Below, piece after piece: positions 51,358 through 59,784 of a DNA stretch of 64,000 nt. The translations under genes and the position numbers were made by a program. Numbering within the stretch: the stretch's first letter is position 1; the number at the start of each line of letters is the position of its first letter. The DNA is from CAVPWP01 sp050789285 (lineage in GTDB: Bacteria > Pseudomonadota > Alphaproteobacteria > Rhodobacterales > Rhodobacteraceae): assembly GCF_050789285.1 (NCBI RefSeq), contig NZ_JBOUVX010000001.1:434001-498000 (forward strand). The letters run 5' to 3'. Below the pieces are notes generated by a model. The model was not told where the DNA came from and did not search any database. It saw nothing but the letters and a program-made list of their open reading frames with translations.

Positions 51358-52637
51358 GCGGCAACCTCAGCGATCTGGGCGCGCAGGATGCGCAAGACAT
51401 CTTCCGGTCGTTCGAAATGCGGCACATGGCCCGTGCGTTCGAACAGGTGAAGCCCGATCCGGCCGGGTGCGCAAAGCACCTGTTGCCAGGGGAGGACCGC
51501 ATCGGCGCGCCCCCAGATCAGACGGGTCGGGCAGTCCAGCCGGTCAAGCGCGGCGCGCAGGTCGAAGCCTTGCGTGCCATCCGGGAACAGATCATTGGCC
51601 ATCTGCATCTGTGCTGCTCGCAACGCCTGATCACGGCCGGTCATGGCCGCTGCGACGAAATCGTCGCTGATCGTTCTGGGGTCGGACACCATGACGCGCA
51701 ACCAGGGGCCCAGGCTTTCTGGACGACTGGCCTTCGCCAGACCTGCGACGAACGCACCATTGATCTCGGCCCCCAACCCGCCCGGCGCGAGGAGTGCGAG
51801 CGAGGCAACGCGGCGGGGGCGGATATCGGCAAGGGCCAATGAAACGGCCCCGCCCAGCGAATGCCCTACGAGGTGGAACCTGTCCAAATGCAGGGCATCG
51901 ACGGCGTCCACGATCTCGCGGGCGAGCGCCGGAAACCCCGGCGTGCGACGGCGGGGCGACCGGCCATGGTTGGGCAGGTCGATGCGGATCACCGGATGGC
52001 TTCGCGCCAGATCACGCTCCAGCACATGCCAGGATTGCGCATCGGCGCCGAAGCCGTGGAGCATCAACACCGATGTCCCGGCTTCAACTCCGGATCGATA
52101 GATCCTGAGCGACCCCGTCTCGTCCGGGCGCAGGCCTGGCATTGCCGGCTCGGGTAGGGCGGAAGGCGTTGTCGTCTGACCAAGGTCGCGCAGCTTGATG
52201 CGCCCCGAGGGGCTGGAGGAGCGGACCGTCCGTAGGTCGATGCCGAGCGTGCGCGCCCGCTGACGGGCGGCGGGGCTCGCGACGATGCGTACTCCCGGAG
52301 AGGGTGCGGCGGACAACGGATCGGTCGCGGCTTCCGCCACGCCTTCGGTCGGCGACAGATCGGCAACAATCGCAAGGTCATGTTCCGTATCATCTGCGGT
52401 CGCGCCGATCAGCCCCATGATTGCCGACAGCGGCACTTCGGTGCCCGACTCGGCGAAGATGGCCGTCAGAAAGCCGCTGACCGGGGCCTCAACCTCGGTC
52501 GCGGCCTTGGCCGTCTCAACCGTTACCAGAAGGTCGCCTTCCCGGACTGGCTCGCCGATGCTGGCCGCCCATTCCAGGACGACCACGGTTTCCATGTATT
52601 CGCCCCCGGCTGAGTCGACCTTGATCGGTGTCGCCAT
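51354..52637 (-). CDS. AcoC-like E2: lipoyl domain, E3-binding domain and alpha/beta hydrolase domain
   Basis: 427 residues. Residues ~1-80 are a lipoyl domain; the modified Lys is probably Lys44 in VETAKAATEVEAP. A peripheral-subunit-binding domain follows (~residues 118-150, ASPAARQRARTLGID, SGRIKLRDL). Residues ~185-425 are an alpha/beta hydrolase fold (VLMLHGFGADAQSW, GHSLGGAVSL, WGRADAVLP, ERTGHVPHFE), in place of the CAT acyltransferase domain. This architecture is that of AcoC in acetoin dehydrogenase systems. It would receive an acyl group from E1. The ATG at 52637 starts directly at the lipoyl domain. Confidence 0.88.
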   Translation of the reverse strand: MATPIKVDSAGGEYMETVVVLEWAASIGEPVREGDLLVTVETAKAATEVEAPVSGFLTAIFAESGTEVPLSAIMGLIGATADDTEHDLAIVADLSPTEGVAEAATDPLSAAPSPGVRIVASPAARQRARTLGIDLRTVRSSSPSGRIKLRDLGQTTTPSALPEPAMPGLRPDETGSLRIYRSGVEAGTSVLMLHGFGADAQSWHVLERDLARSHPVIRIDLPNHGRSPRRRTPGFPALAREIVDAVDALHLDRFHLVGHSLGGAVSLALADIRPRRVASLALLAPGGLGAEINGAFVAGLAKASRPESLGPWLRVMVSDPRTISDDFVAAAMTGRDQALRAAQMQMANDLFPDGTQGFDLRAALDRLDCPTRLIWGRADAVLPWQQVLCAPGRIGLHLFERTGHVPHFERPEDVLRILRAQIAEVAA

Positions 52638-52648
52638 GGCTGGACTCC

Positions 52649-53626
52649 TCAGGCGAGGATTCCGCGGGCGGCAGCGGCGATCTTGCCCGCATTGGGGATC
52701 ACCGCCGCTTCCAGCGGCTCGGAATAGGGGATTGGCATGTCTGGCATGGCGACCCGCGCAACCGGAGCATCGAGGTCGTCGAAACAATGCTCCATGATGC
52801 TGGCCGACAGTTCGGACGCATAGCCGCAGAAGGTCCAGCCCTCGTTGACCACGACGGCATGATGCGTCTTCGCGACCGAGGTCGTGATGGCCGCCAGATC
52901 GAGCGGGCGCAGGCTGCGCAGGTCGATCACTTCCGCATCGATCCCGTCCTGTTCCAGCAGTCTCGCGGCAGCCTCGGCCTCGATCACCATCTTGGAGGTC
53001 GCGAATATGGATACGTCGCGCCCCGCTCGGACCACGCGCGCCTTTCCGATCGGTACGAGGCTGTCGGTGTCTTCGGGAACCTCTCCGCGGATGTTGTAAA
53101 GCAGCTTGTGCTCCAGGAAGATTACGGGCTGCGGATCGCGGATCGCGGCCTTCAGCAGGCCCTTGGCATCGGCGGGTGTGACCGGGGCGACAACCTTGAT
53201 GCCGGGAATATGGGCCAGGAAGGAATCGAGGCTTTTTGCGTGTTGCGCCCCGGTGCCAACCCCCCCGCCGCCCTGGGTGCGCAGAACGAAGGGCAGTTCG
53301 ACCTGACCCTCCCACAGATAGCCGAAAACCGAGGCCTGGTTGACAAGCGCATCGAGGCAGAGCGGCACGAAATCGGCGTACATGATCTCGAGTACCGGCC
53401 TTGTGCCAGTCATTGCGGCGCTCACAGCCATCGCGGTCAGCGCCTGTTCGGAGATCGGCGTGTCGCGCACCCGGCCCGAACCGAACTCGTCCATAAGGCC
53501 CCGCGAGACCTTGAAGACGCCGCCATATCGGCCAATGTCCTCGCCGAACATGAAGACCCCGGGATCGCGCGTCATCTCTTCGCGCAGGGCCGCGTTCAGC
53601 GCCTCTGCATACCGCATCATCGCCAT
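52649..53626 (-). CDS. E1 beta subunit of an acetoin/2-oxoacid dehydrogenase (AcoB-like)
   Basis: 325-residue transketolase-like subunit. Hallmarks: FMFGEDIGRYGGVFKVSRGL, DTPISEQALTAMAVSAAMTG, YLWEGQVELPFVLRTQGGGG, and the C-terminal VVVNEGWTFCGYASELSASI. It pairs with E1 alpha to bind thiamine diphosphate and decarboxylate or cleave a 2-oxo compound. The gene sits 3 bp after E1 alpha and 11 bp before the E2-like gene. Its closest architecture is AcoB; the true substrate is not shown by the sequence. Confidence 0.9.
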   Translation of the reverse strand: MAMMRYAEALNAALREEMTRDPGVFMFGEDIGRYGGVFKVSRGLMDEFGSGRVRDTPISEQALTAMAVSAAMTGTRPVLEIMYADFVPLCLDALVNQASVFGYLWEGQVELPFVLRTQGGGGVGTGAQHAKSLDSFLAHIPGIKVVAPVTPADAKGLLKAAIRDPQPVIFLEHKLLYNIRGEVPEDTDSLVPIGKARVVRAGRDVSIFATSKMVIEAEAAARLLEQDGIDAEVIDLRSLRPLDLAAITTSVAKTHHAVVVNEGWTFCGYASELSASIMEHCFDDLDAPVARVAMPDMPIPYSEPLEAAVIPNAGKIAAAARGILA

Positions 53627-53629
53627 TGA

Positions 53630-54598
53630 TCAGACCTCTGCGTAGGCGCCGCTGGGCGTGTGGAATTCAAAGACGGGAAGCGGATCGGACAGGGCTTGCG
53701 CAAAGGCGGCCTGAATCTCGGCCTCCGCCTCTTCGGCAATCCGCGCGAGGGCCTTGGCGCCGATCAGTTCCGTCAGGCTGGCGGAGGACACAAGGATGGG
53801 GTCGCGCGCGCGCCAGGAGGCGATTTCGTCCTCAGACTGATACCCACCCATGTCCGAGGTGGAAAACCCTTGCATCCGATAGGTCTTGGCCTCGATCAGC
53901 GTGGGGCCGTCGCCTCTCCGGGCGCGGGCGGCCGCCTCGGCCACGGCACGATAGACGGCGACCGGATCATTGCCATCCACCTTCAGGCCCGGCATGCCGT
54001 AGCCCTCGGCGCGGATGAACAGGTCCTCGATCGGCGACTGCACATCTTGCCGGACAGTCAGGCCATACTGGTTGTTTTCAAGCAGGAAGATCACCGGCAG
54101 TTTCCAAAGGCCCGCCATGTTCATGGCCTCATGCGCGATTCCGGTCTGTGCCGCCCCGTCTCCGAAGACGGCCATTGCAACGCGATCTTCGCCGCGAACC
54201 TGGATCGACAGGGCCATGCCTGCAGCGGCGGGCAGGCCGGCGCCGACGATGGCATTCCCGCCCAGCATTCCGGTCGCGGCATCTCCCAGCAGCATGTGGC
54301 CACCACGGCCCCGACAATAGCCGGTCTCGCGGCCCATGATCTCGGCGATGACGCGGCGCGGGTCCATTCCCTTGCCCAGGTAAACGTGGTGGCCACGGTG
54401 CGTGGTGCAGACATAGTCGCGCGTGCCAAGCGCCATGCACGCGGCGACTCCGACCGCTTCTTGCCCATCGCAGCGGTGTAGGGGGCCACGGGTCCGACCT
54501 TCCTTCGCCATCTGACCAAGGATCTCTTCCATGCGGCGCGTGAGAATCATCCGCCGGTGGATTTCCGTCAGTTCTTCCGTGGATGGCGTGTTTTGCAT
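53630..54598 (-). CDS. E1 alpha subunit of an acetoin/2-oxoacid dehydrogenase (AcoA-like)
   Basis: 322-residue thiamine-diphosphate subunit. The ThDP motif is GDGAAQTGIAHEAMNMAG...LLENNQYG, with THRGHHVYLGKGMDPRRVIA and the GRGGHMLLGD loop upstream. The ATG at 54598 is preferred over one 54 bp upstream because ELTEIHRRMILTRRMEEI is the family start. First gene of the leftward unit, divergent from the importer genes; the intervening 249 bp carry two of the 17-bp palindromes proposed as GntR operators. Confidence 0.9.
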   Translation of the reverse strand: MQNTPSTEELTEIHRRMILTRRMEEILGQMAKEGRTRGPLHRCDGQEAVGVAACMALGTRDYVCTTHRGHHVYLGKGMDPRRVIAEIMGRETGYCRGRGGHMLLGDAATGMLGGNAIVGAGLPAAAGMALSIQVRGEDRVAMAVFGDGAAQTGIAHEAMNMAGLWKLPVIFLLENNQYGLTVRQDVQSPIEDLFIRAEGYGMPGLKVDGNDPVAVYRAVAEAAARARRGDGPTLIEAKTYRMQGFSTSDMGGYQSEDEIASWRARDPILVSSASLTELIGAKALARIAEEAEAEIQAAFAQALSDPLPVFEFHTPSGAYAEV

Positions 54599-54616
54599 CG
54601 TTGGACTCCGTAGTTC

Positions 54617-54633
54617 TTGTTGTAACATACAAC
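54617..54633. promoter_or_regulatory. candidate GntR operator before the E1 alpha gene
   Basis: TTGTTGTAACATACAAC: a TTGTA-N3-TACAA core and an ATACAAC arm identical to one at 59754-59760. It lies 19 bp before the E1 alpha ATG (leftward). Confidence 0.5.
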
Positions 54634-54780
54634 GCAGAAACGAGGCCGGCAAGGACCATGACCGCGACCCCGGTGACTCGCAAATCGCCGCGCCGAAAGA
54701 AAAAAACCATTAAAACAACGATCTATTCCATCAGGGCTCGGTGCGCGCAAAAAGTTCTGGACAGATCGATCTCGAATTAA

Positions 54781-54797
54781 GTTATATCAGATATCAC
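54781..54797. promoter_or_regulatory. candidate GntR operator before the aapJ-like gene
   Basis: GTTATATCAGATATCAC, palindromic with arms GTTATAT and ATATCAC (one mismatch) around CAG, 51 bp before the binding-protein ATG. The best symmetrical member of the set. Confidence 0.55.
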
Positions 54798-54847
54798 GTG
54801 GCGCCTCGTGACGTGCCTGCGTGCCCTGAAGCAACGGGAGAGGATCA

Positions 54848-55882
54848 ATGAAACCCGCCAAAGTCGCCGCCCTTGCGGCGTCCATGACCTTCGCCGCTGC
54901 GGCGGCCCATGCCGAGTTCGGCTCCACCTTGCGCACGGTTCAGGAGCGCGGCGCGCTATCCTGCACCGGGCATAACGGCACCTATTTGGGCATGGCCGAG
55001 ATCGACGACCAAGGCAACTGGAAGGGTTTCGACATCGACCTATGCCGGGCCATGGCAGCCGCCGTCTTCGGCACCCACGAGGGCCATCTGAACATCCAGT
55101 CCACCAGCTGGGAACAGCGCTGGCCTTCGCTGCAGTCGGGCGAGCTTGATGTGGTCATCAAAGCCTCGGGCTGGACGATGAGCCGCGATACCGATCTCGC
55201 GCTGCAGTTCTCGCGCCCGTATATTATGGCCGCGATCAGCTACGCGGCCCATACCGAACTCGGCGCTGGGTCGATCATGGATCTGGACGGTGGAACGCTC
55301 TGCGTGCAATCGGGCACCACGACCGAACGCATGGCAACCGACCACGCGGCGGCCATGGGCTACAGCCTTGAAGTAGTGCCCTTCGACAGCACCGCAGCAG
55401 CCAAGGCGGCTTTCCTTTCGCGCCGTTGCGATGTCTACGTCGAGTGGGACCTGCAGCTTGCGGTCATGAGGATGACAGAGGCCGAGGACCCGGCCAGCAT
55501 CACCATTTTGCCGGATGTCCTCGCCGCCGAGCCGGTCGCCATTGTCATGCGTCAGGGTGACGACCAATGGGTCGACCTTGCGAACTGGGTGCTGTCGATT
55601 CTGATCCAGGCCGAAGAGGCCGGCGTGACCTCGGCGAATGTGGACGAGATGCGCGCCAACCCGCCCACGCCGGCGGTTGCGACGATGCTGGGCGCCACGC
55701 CCGGTGTGGGCACGCGTCTTGGGCTTTCGGACGACTGGGCCTACAACGTGATCCGCGAGGTTGGAAACTACGACGAGATCTGGGAACGCAATCTCGGCTC
55801 GGGCTCGCCCTACGGTCTCGCACGTGGCGTCAACGGCCTGATCCGTGACGGCGGAATCATGTATTCCCTGAAGATGGATTGA
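54848..55882 (+). CDS. aapJ: amino-acid ABC transporter periplasmic binding protein (AapJ/BztA-like)
   Basis: 344 residues with a signal peptide (KVAALAASMTFAAAAAHAEF; cleavage likely after AHA). The family core is TLRTVQERGALSCTGHNGTY, WKGFDIDLCRAMAAAVFG, and the C-terminal GLARGVNGLIRDGGIMYSLK stretch. It captures amino acids in the periplasm; AapJQMP and BztABCD systems are broad. High-affinity ligand unknown. GGGAGAGG lies just before the ATG. Opens the rightward operon. Confidence 0.88.
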   Translation: MKPAKVAALAASMTFAAAAAHAEFGSTLRTVQERGALSCTGHNGTYLGMAEIDDQGNWKGFDIDLCRAMAAAVFGTHEGHLNIQSTSWEQRWPSLQSGELDVVIKASGWTMSRDTDLALQFSRPYIMAAISYAAHTELGAGSIMDLDGGTLCVQSGTTTERMATDHAAAMGYSLEVVPFDSTAAAKAAFLSRRCDVYVEWDLQLAVMRMTEAEDPASITILPDVLAAEPVAIVMRQGDDQWVDLANWVLSILIQAEEAGVTSANVDEMRANPPTPAVATMLGATPGVGTRLGLSDDWAYNVIREVGNYDEIWERNLGSGSPYGLARGVNGLIRDGGIMYSLKMD

Positions 55883-55955
55883 TCCGCATCAGCGGGGCAG
55901 GCCGGCGCGCGAATGTCGGCCTGCACAAACACTTCGACTCTGCGCAGGGGCTGCA

Positions 55956-57116
55956 ATGACAAAGCTGTTCGCCAGTCGCAAGGTCCGGAACATCGCGTTG
56001 CAGGCGGTGTTCGTTATCGCGATCTTTGCACTGCTGACGGCCGCCGTCGTCGAAGGACGCCAGAACCTCGCGGCACAGGGGATCACCACGGGCTTCAGCT
56101 TTCTCGAACGGTCGACCGGCTTCGACGTCGGTTTCAGGCTGATCGATTACGGTGGCTACAGCAGCTACGCGCGGCTTCTGCTGGTCGGCCTTCTGAATAC
56201 GCTGCTCATGGGCACGCTGGGCATTCTGGCGGCGAACCTTGTCGGATTGATCATCGCGATCCTCAGGATCTCAGGCAATTCCATCTTAGAGGCCATCGGC
56301 GTCGTCTATACCGAGCTGTTCCGCAACATCCCAATGATCTTGCAGGTGATCTTCTGGTACATGCTGCTCTTGCAGCTGCCGCCGCCGCGGCAGGCGTTTC
56401 AAGGTCTGGGCACCATCCTGTCGTCGCGGGGCGCCTATGTTCCCGCCCTCAATGTCAACACCGACCATGCCGTGATCGCTATTGCGGTAGCAGTCGCGGG
56501 GCTGCTGGCGCTGCTGGTCACAGCGGTCTCGCGAGGGCTATCGCGCCATGCGGCGATCCGGCGTATCCGCTGGTCGCTGGCGCTGGCCACCCTGGTCGCC
56601 GCGACGGTGACGCTGTGGCTGGGCCGCATACCCGAGACGCAACTGATCTCCTGGCCGGAGTTGCAGGGGCTGAACATCCGCGGCGGCATGCGGCTTCAGC
56701 CCGAGTTCGTCGCGCTGTTGTTCGGCATGGCGATCTACGGCGGGGCCTATATCGCCGAAATCATTCGCGCTGGTTTCATTTCGGTCGGAAGGGGGCAGAT
56801 TGAGGCCGCTCGATCGCTGGGGCTGACGCCGCTTCAGGTCTTTTCACGCGTGCAATTGCCCTTGGCCATTCGCGCGGTGCTGCCCTCGCTGATCAACCTT
56901 TATGTCTGGCTGTTCAAGGCGACGACACTGGGCGTCGTGGTGGGGTTCACCGATTTCTTCGCCGTGATCTCGGTATCCATCAACCAGGCCGGACAGACGC
57001 TGGAGTTGATTGGCATCCTGATGCTGACCTTCGTGCTCATCAACAACTCGCTCGCCTTCGTCCTGAACCGCGTCAACAAGGCCATCGCCCTCAAGGGCAG
57101 TCATCTTCGGTCGTAG
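55956..57116 (+). CDS. aapQ: amino-acid ABC transporter permease (AapQ/BztB-like)
   Basis: 386-residue inner-membrane permease. It starts with a membrane helix, has a long periplasmic insert rich in Arg and Gln, and ends with the His/Glu/Glu/His-family permease domain (SLGLTPLQVFSRVQLPLAIR, the EAA-like coupling loop). Larger than typical permeases because of the extra N-terminal helices, as in AapQ and BztB. Pairs with the next permease. Confidence 0.88.
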   Translation: MTKLFASRKVRNIALQAVFVIAIFALLTAAVVEGRQNLAAQGITTGFSFLERSTGFDVGFRLIDYGGYSSYARLLLVGLLNTLLMGTLGILAANLVGLIIAILRISGNSILEAIGVVYTELFRNIPMILQVIFWYMLLLQLPPPRQAFQGLGTILSSRGAYVPALNVNTDHAVIAIAVAVAGLLALLVTAVSRGLSRHAAIRRIRWSLALATLVAATVTLWLGRIPETQLISWPELQGLNIRGGMRLQPEFVALLFGMAIYGGAYIAEIIRAGFISVGRGQIEAARSLGLTPLQVFSRVQLPLAIRAVLPSLINLYVWLFKATTLGVVVGFTDFFAVISVSINQAGQTLELIGILMLTFVLINNSLAFVLNRVNKAIALKGSHLRS

Positions 57117-57126
57117 GGACACAGGC

Positions 57127-58203
57127 ATGTCGATGATCCAGAACGCATCCATCGATCGACCCACGGACCTTTTCCGCTCTGTCCGGGCGCGGCCGTTGAA
57201 CACTCTTGCCACGGCCCTCGGTCTGAGCCTTGCGGTGCTGGTTGTGTGGCAACTTCTCGACTGGGCCGTTCTGAACGCGGTCTGGTCGAGCCCCGATGGA
57301 ACCTCTGAAGCCTGCCGCGGCAGTACGGGAGCCTGCTGGGCGGTCATCCAGACGCGTTGGCGCTTGATTCTGTTCGGTCTGTTCCCGTTCGAGGAACAAT
57401 GGCGGTCCAGCCTCGCATGCATCGCACTTGTTGTGGTGGCGGTCCTGTCCTGCGTGCCGCGTTTCTGGACGATCCTGCGCTTATCCGTGCTGTGGGTGGC
57501 GGGTTTTGGGTTATTCTATCTGCTGATGGCCGGTGGGGTCTTTGGGTTGACCCCCGTCAGCCCCGACCGCTGGGGCGGGTTGACGCTGACGGTCTTCATC
57601 TATGCAGCGGGGATGCTGATCGGCATGCCGTTGGCCATCGTGCTGGCCTTGATGCGCCGTTCGAGGCTTCCAGTGATCGCGGTGACGACCGGGCTTCTGA
57701 TCGACACGGTGCGGTCGCTGCCGCTGATCACCATACTATTCACCGCGGCACTGATCCTGCCCTTCGTGCTTCCGGCCTGGCTGGTGGGCGACAAGATCTG
57801 GCGCGTGATCCTGGGCTTTGCGCTCTTCTTCGCCGCCTACGAGGCAGAGAACATCCGCTCGGGGATCCAAGCGCTTCCCGCCGGTCAGGACGAAGCCGCC
57901 CAGGCCCTCGGACTCGGCTACTGGAACAGGACGTTCCGGATCATTCTGCCGCAGGCGTTCCGCATCGCCCTTCCGCCGACGATCAACCAGTTCGTCATCA
58001 GCTTTAAGGAAACCTCGTTGATCGTCATCATCGGCTTCTTCGAGGTCATGGCCTCGGGCAAGGCCGCGTTTGGCACCGGAGAATGGGCCTTCGCATGGGT
58101 CGAGGTCTACACCTTCGTGGCGATGATCTACTTCGTCTTTGCATTCAGCCTGTCGCGCTACGGCGCGTATCTCGAACGGCGCTTGCGCGTCGGTCACAAT
58201 TGA
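57127..58203 (+). CDS. aapM: amino-acid ABC transporter permease (AapM/BztC-like)
   Basis: 358-residue permease with N-terminal extra helices and the HAAT-type permease domain at the C-terminus (AGMLIGMPLAIVLALMRRSR, AQALGLGYWNRTFRIILPQA). It forms a heterodimer with the preceding gene product. Starts 10 bp after aapQ and ends 17 bp before aapP. Confidence 0.88.
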   Translation: MSMIQNASIDRPTDLFRSVRARPLNTLATALGLSLAVLVVWQLLDWAVLNAVWSSPDGTSEACRGSTGACWAVIQTRWRLILFGLFPFEEQWRSSLACIALVVVAVLSCVPRFWTILRLSVLWVAGFGLFYLLMAGGVFGLTPVSPDRWGGLTLTVFIYAAGMLIGMPLAIVLALMRRSRLPVIAVTTGLLIDTVRSLPLITILFTAALILPFVLPAWLVGDKIWRVILGFALFFAAYEAENIRSGIQALPAGQDEAAQALGLGYWNRTFRIILPQAFRIALPPTINQFVISFKETSLIVIIGFFEVMASGKAAFGTGEWAFAWVEVYTFVAMIYFVFAFSLSRYGAYLERRLRVGHN

Positions 58204-58220
58204 AGCTTTGGGAAGCACAG

Positions 58221-58961
58221 ATGACGGAAATGGCCATCCGAATTCGCGCAGTCAATAAGTTCTACGGCTCGTTTCACGCGCTGAAGAACATTGATCTGAC
58301 CATCGCCAAGGGCGAACGCATCGTGGTCTGCGGACCATCGGGGTCGGGCAAGTCGACTTTGATCCGCTGCATCAACCGTCTGGAAGAGCATCAGGCCGGT
58401 TCGATCAACGTGCTGGGCACGGAGTTGAACGACAACGTCGACAACATCGACGTGATCCGCCGCGAGGTCGGCATGGTGTTCCAGCACTTCAACCTCTTCC
58501 CGCACCTGACGGTGCTGGAGAACTGTACCTTGGCCCCGATGCTTGCGCGCAAGATTCCGCGGGCCGATGCCGAGAAGACGGCGATGAAATACCTCGAAAG
58601 GGTTCGCATTCCCGAGCAGTCGAATAAGTTCCCCGGCGAACTGTCGGGCGGCCAGCAGCAGCGCGTGGCCATAGCGCGTGCGCTGTGCATGTCCCCCGAG
58701 ATACTGCTGTTCGACGAACCGACCTCGGCGCTGGATCCCGAGATGATCAGCGAGGTTCTTGACGTGATGGTCAACCTCGCTCGGGAGGGTATGACGATGG
58801 TCTGCGTGACGCATGAGATGGGATTTGCCCGGCAGGTGGCCGACCGGGTGATCTTCATGGATAAGGGCGAGGTTGTCGAGGAAGCACCGCCGGCCGATTT
58901 TTTCGGTGCCCCGAAGAACCCGCGTACAAGGAAGTTTCTTGACCAGATCCTTTCGCATTGA
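58221..58961 (+). CDS. aapP: amino-acid ABC transporter ATP-binding protein (AapP/BztD-like)
   Basis: 246-residue ATPase. Walker A GPSGSGKST, Q-loop MVFQHFNLFPHLTVLEN, signature LSGGQQQRVAIARALC, Walker B ILLFDEPTSALDPE and the H-loop VTHEMGFARQVADRV, all of the polar-amino-acid type. Fourth and last transporter gene; the GntR gene follows 38 bp later. Confidence 0.93.
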   Translation: MTEMAIRIRAVNKFYGSFHALKNIDLTIAKGERIVVCGPSGSGKSTLIRCINRLEEHQAGSINVLGTELNDNVDNIDVIRREVGMVFQHFNLFPHLTVLENCTLAPMLARKIPRADAEKTAMKYLERVRIPEQSNKFPGELSGGQQQRVAIARALCMSPEILLFDEPTSALDPEMISEVLDVMVNLAREGMTMVCVTHEMGFARQVADRVIFMDKGEVVEEAPPADFFGAPKNPRTRKFLDQILSH

Positions 58962-58972
58962 TCGCGGGTCTT

Positions 58973-58990
58973 GTTATATCAAGAAATCAT
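58973..58990. promoter_or_regulatory. weak candidate GntR operator before gntR
   Basis: GTTATAT, identical to the left arm of the site at 54781, then N4 and AAATCAT (partial arm). It lies between aapP and the gntR start, allowing self-regulation. Confidence 0.35.
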
Positions 58991-58999
58991 GGGCCGAGA

Positions 59000-59707
59000 A
59001 TGGAAAGATTGAAGATGGCAAGTGCTCCGGACGCGCTGGAAACACTTACCCCGGTGGGGCGCTCCGACACGCTGGCGCAGAAGGTGCGCACGCAGTTGAA
59101 AGAGGCGGTGATGGCCGGGCGGTTCGCTCCTGGTGAGAAACTGACGATCCGCAGCGTCGCCGGGGCACTTCATGTCAGTCTGACTCCCGCGCGCGAGGCG
59201 CTCTACAACCTTGCATCCGAGGGTGTGTTGGAGATGCGGCCCAACGGTTCCGTCTATGTCCCGGAACTGACCGTCGCGCGGATTGTCGAACTCACCAAGA
59301 TACGTGTCGCCTTGGAAAGCCTTGCCGCCCGCGAGGCGGTCACCCAAATCTCCGATGCGGGAATCGCCGAGATCGCCGCGCTGAACAATGCGATGATCGA
59401 GAGGAATGAGAGCAAGGACTATTCGGCGCTCATCGCGATCAATTGGAAGTTCCATTTCACGCTCTACCGAGCCAGCCAGATGGATCATCTGGTGCGGCTG
59501 ATTGAAGGGTGCTGGCTGATGACCGGCTCTTCGCTGAACGTGATCTATCCGAAGTTCGGCGAGGTCAGCGAAGGCATCAGCAATCACGTGCAGATCGTCC
59601 GCGCCTTGGAGCGGCGCGATGCGGACCGTGTGGCGCTGGCGATCACGACAGACATCAATCTCGCTTCAGACGCCCTGATCTGTGCCGTCCAGCATTCCGG
59701 CGACTGA
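59000..59707 (+). CDS. GntR-family regulator, FCD subgroup
   Basis: ~235 residues. The N-terminal GntR winged helix reads QLKEAVMAGRFAPGEKLTIR, SVAGALHVSLTPAREALYNL, ASEGVLEMRPNGSVYV. The C-terminal FCD domain of helices carries metal/ligand-site residues in RVALESLAAREAV, HFTLYRAS and SNHVQIVRALERRDA. ATGs at 59000 and 59015 are both possible; neither has a strong SD. It sits between the importer and the oxidase, and four related palindromes around it point to local control of the whole locus. Most likely a repressor relieved by a substrate or intermediate. Confidence 0.87.
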   Translation: MERLKMASAPDALETLTPVGRSDTLAQKVRTQLKEAVMAGRFAPGEKLTIRSVAGALHVSLTPAREALYNLASEGVLEMRPNGSVYVPELTVARIVELTKIRVALESLAAREAVTQISDAGIAEIAALNNAMIERNESKDYSALIAINWKFHFTLYRASQMDHLVRLIEGCWLMTGSSLNVIYPKFGEVSEGISNHVQIVRALERRDADRVALAITTDINLASDALICAVQHSGD

Positions 59708-59743
59708 GCACGCCGCCGACAGGAGGAAGGTGTCGCTCGAAAT

Positions 59744-59760
59744 GTGTTATTTCATACAAC
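59744..59760. promoter_or_regulatory. candidate GntR operator before the FAD oxidase gene
   Basis: GTGTTATTTCATACAAC: arms GTGTTAT and ATACAAC around TTC, 24 bp before the ATG. The right arm repeats that of the site at 54617-54633. Confidence 0.5.
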
Positions 59761-59784
59761 AGCAGGCGGGACGAAAGACAAGCC

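Noticed and set aside
54617..54797. FNR-type boxes in the E1/aap divergent region
   Set aside because: The palindromes have TTGTA/TACAA or TATAT/ATATC arms, not TTGAT-N4-ATCAA, and recur around the GntR genes.
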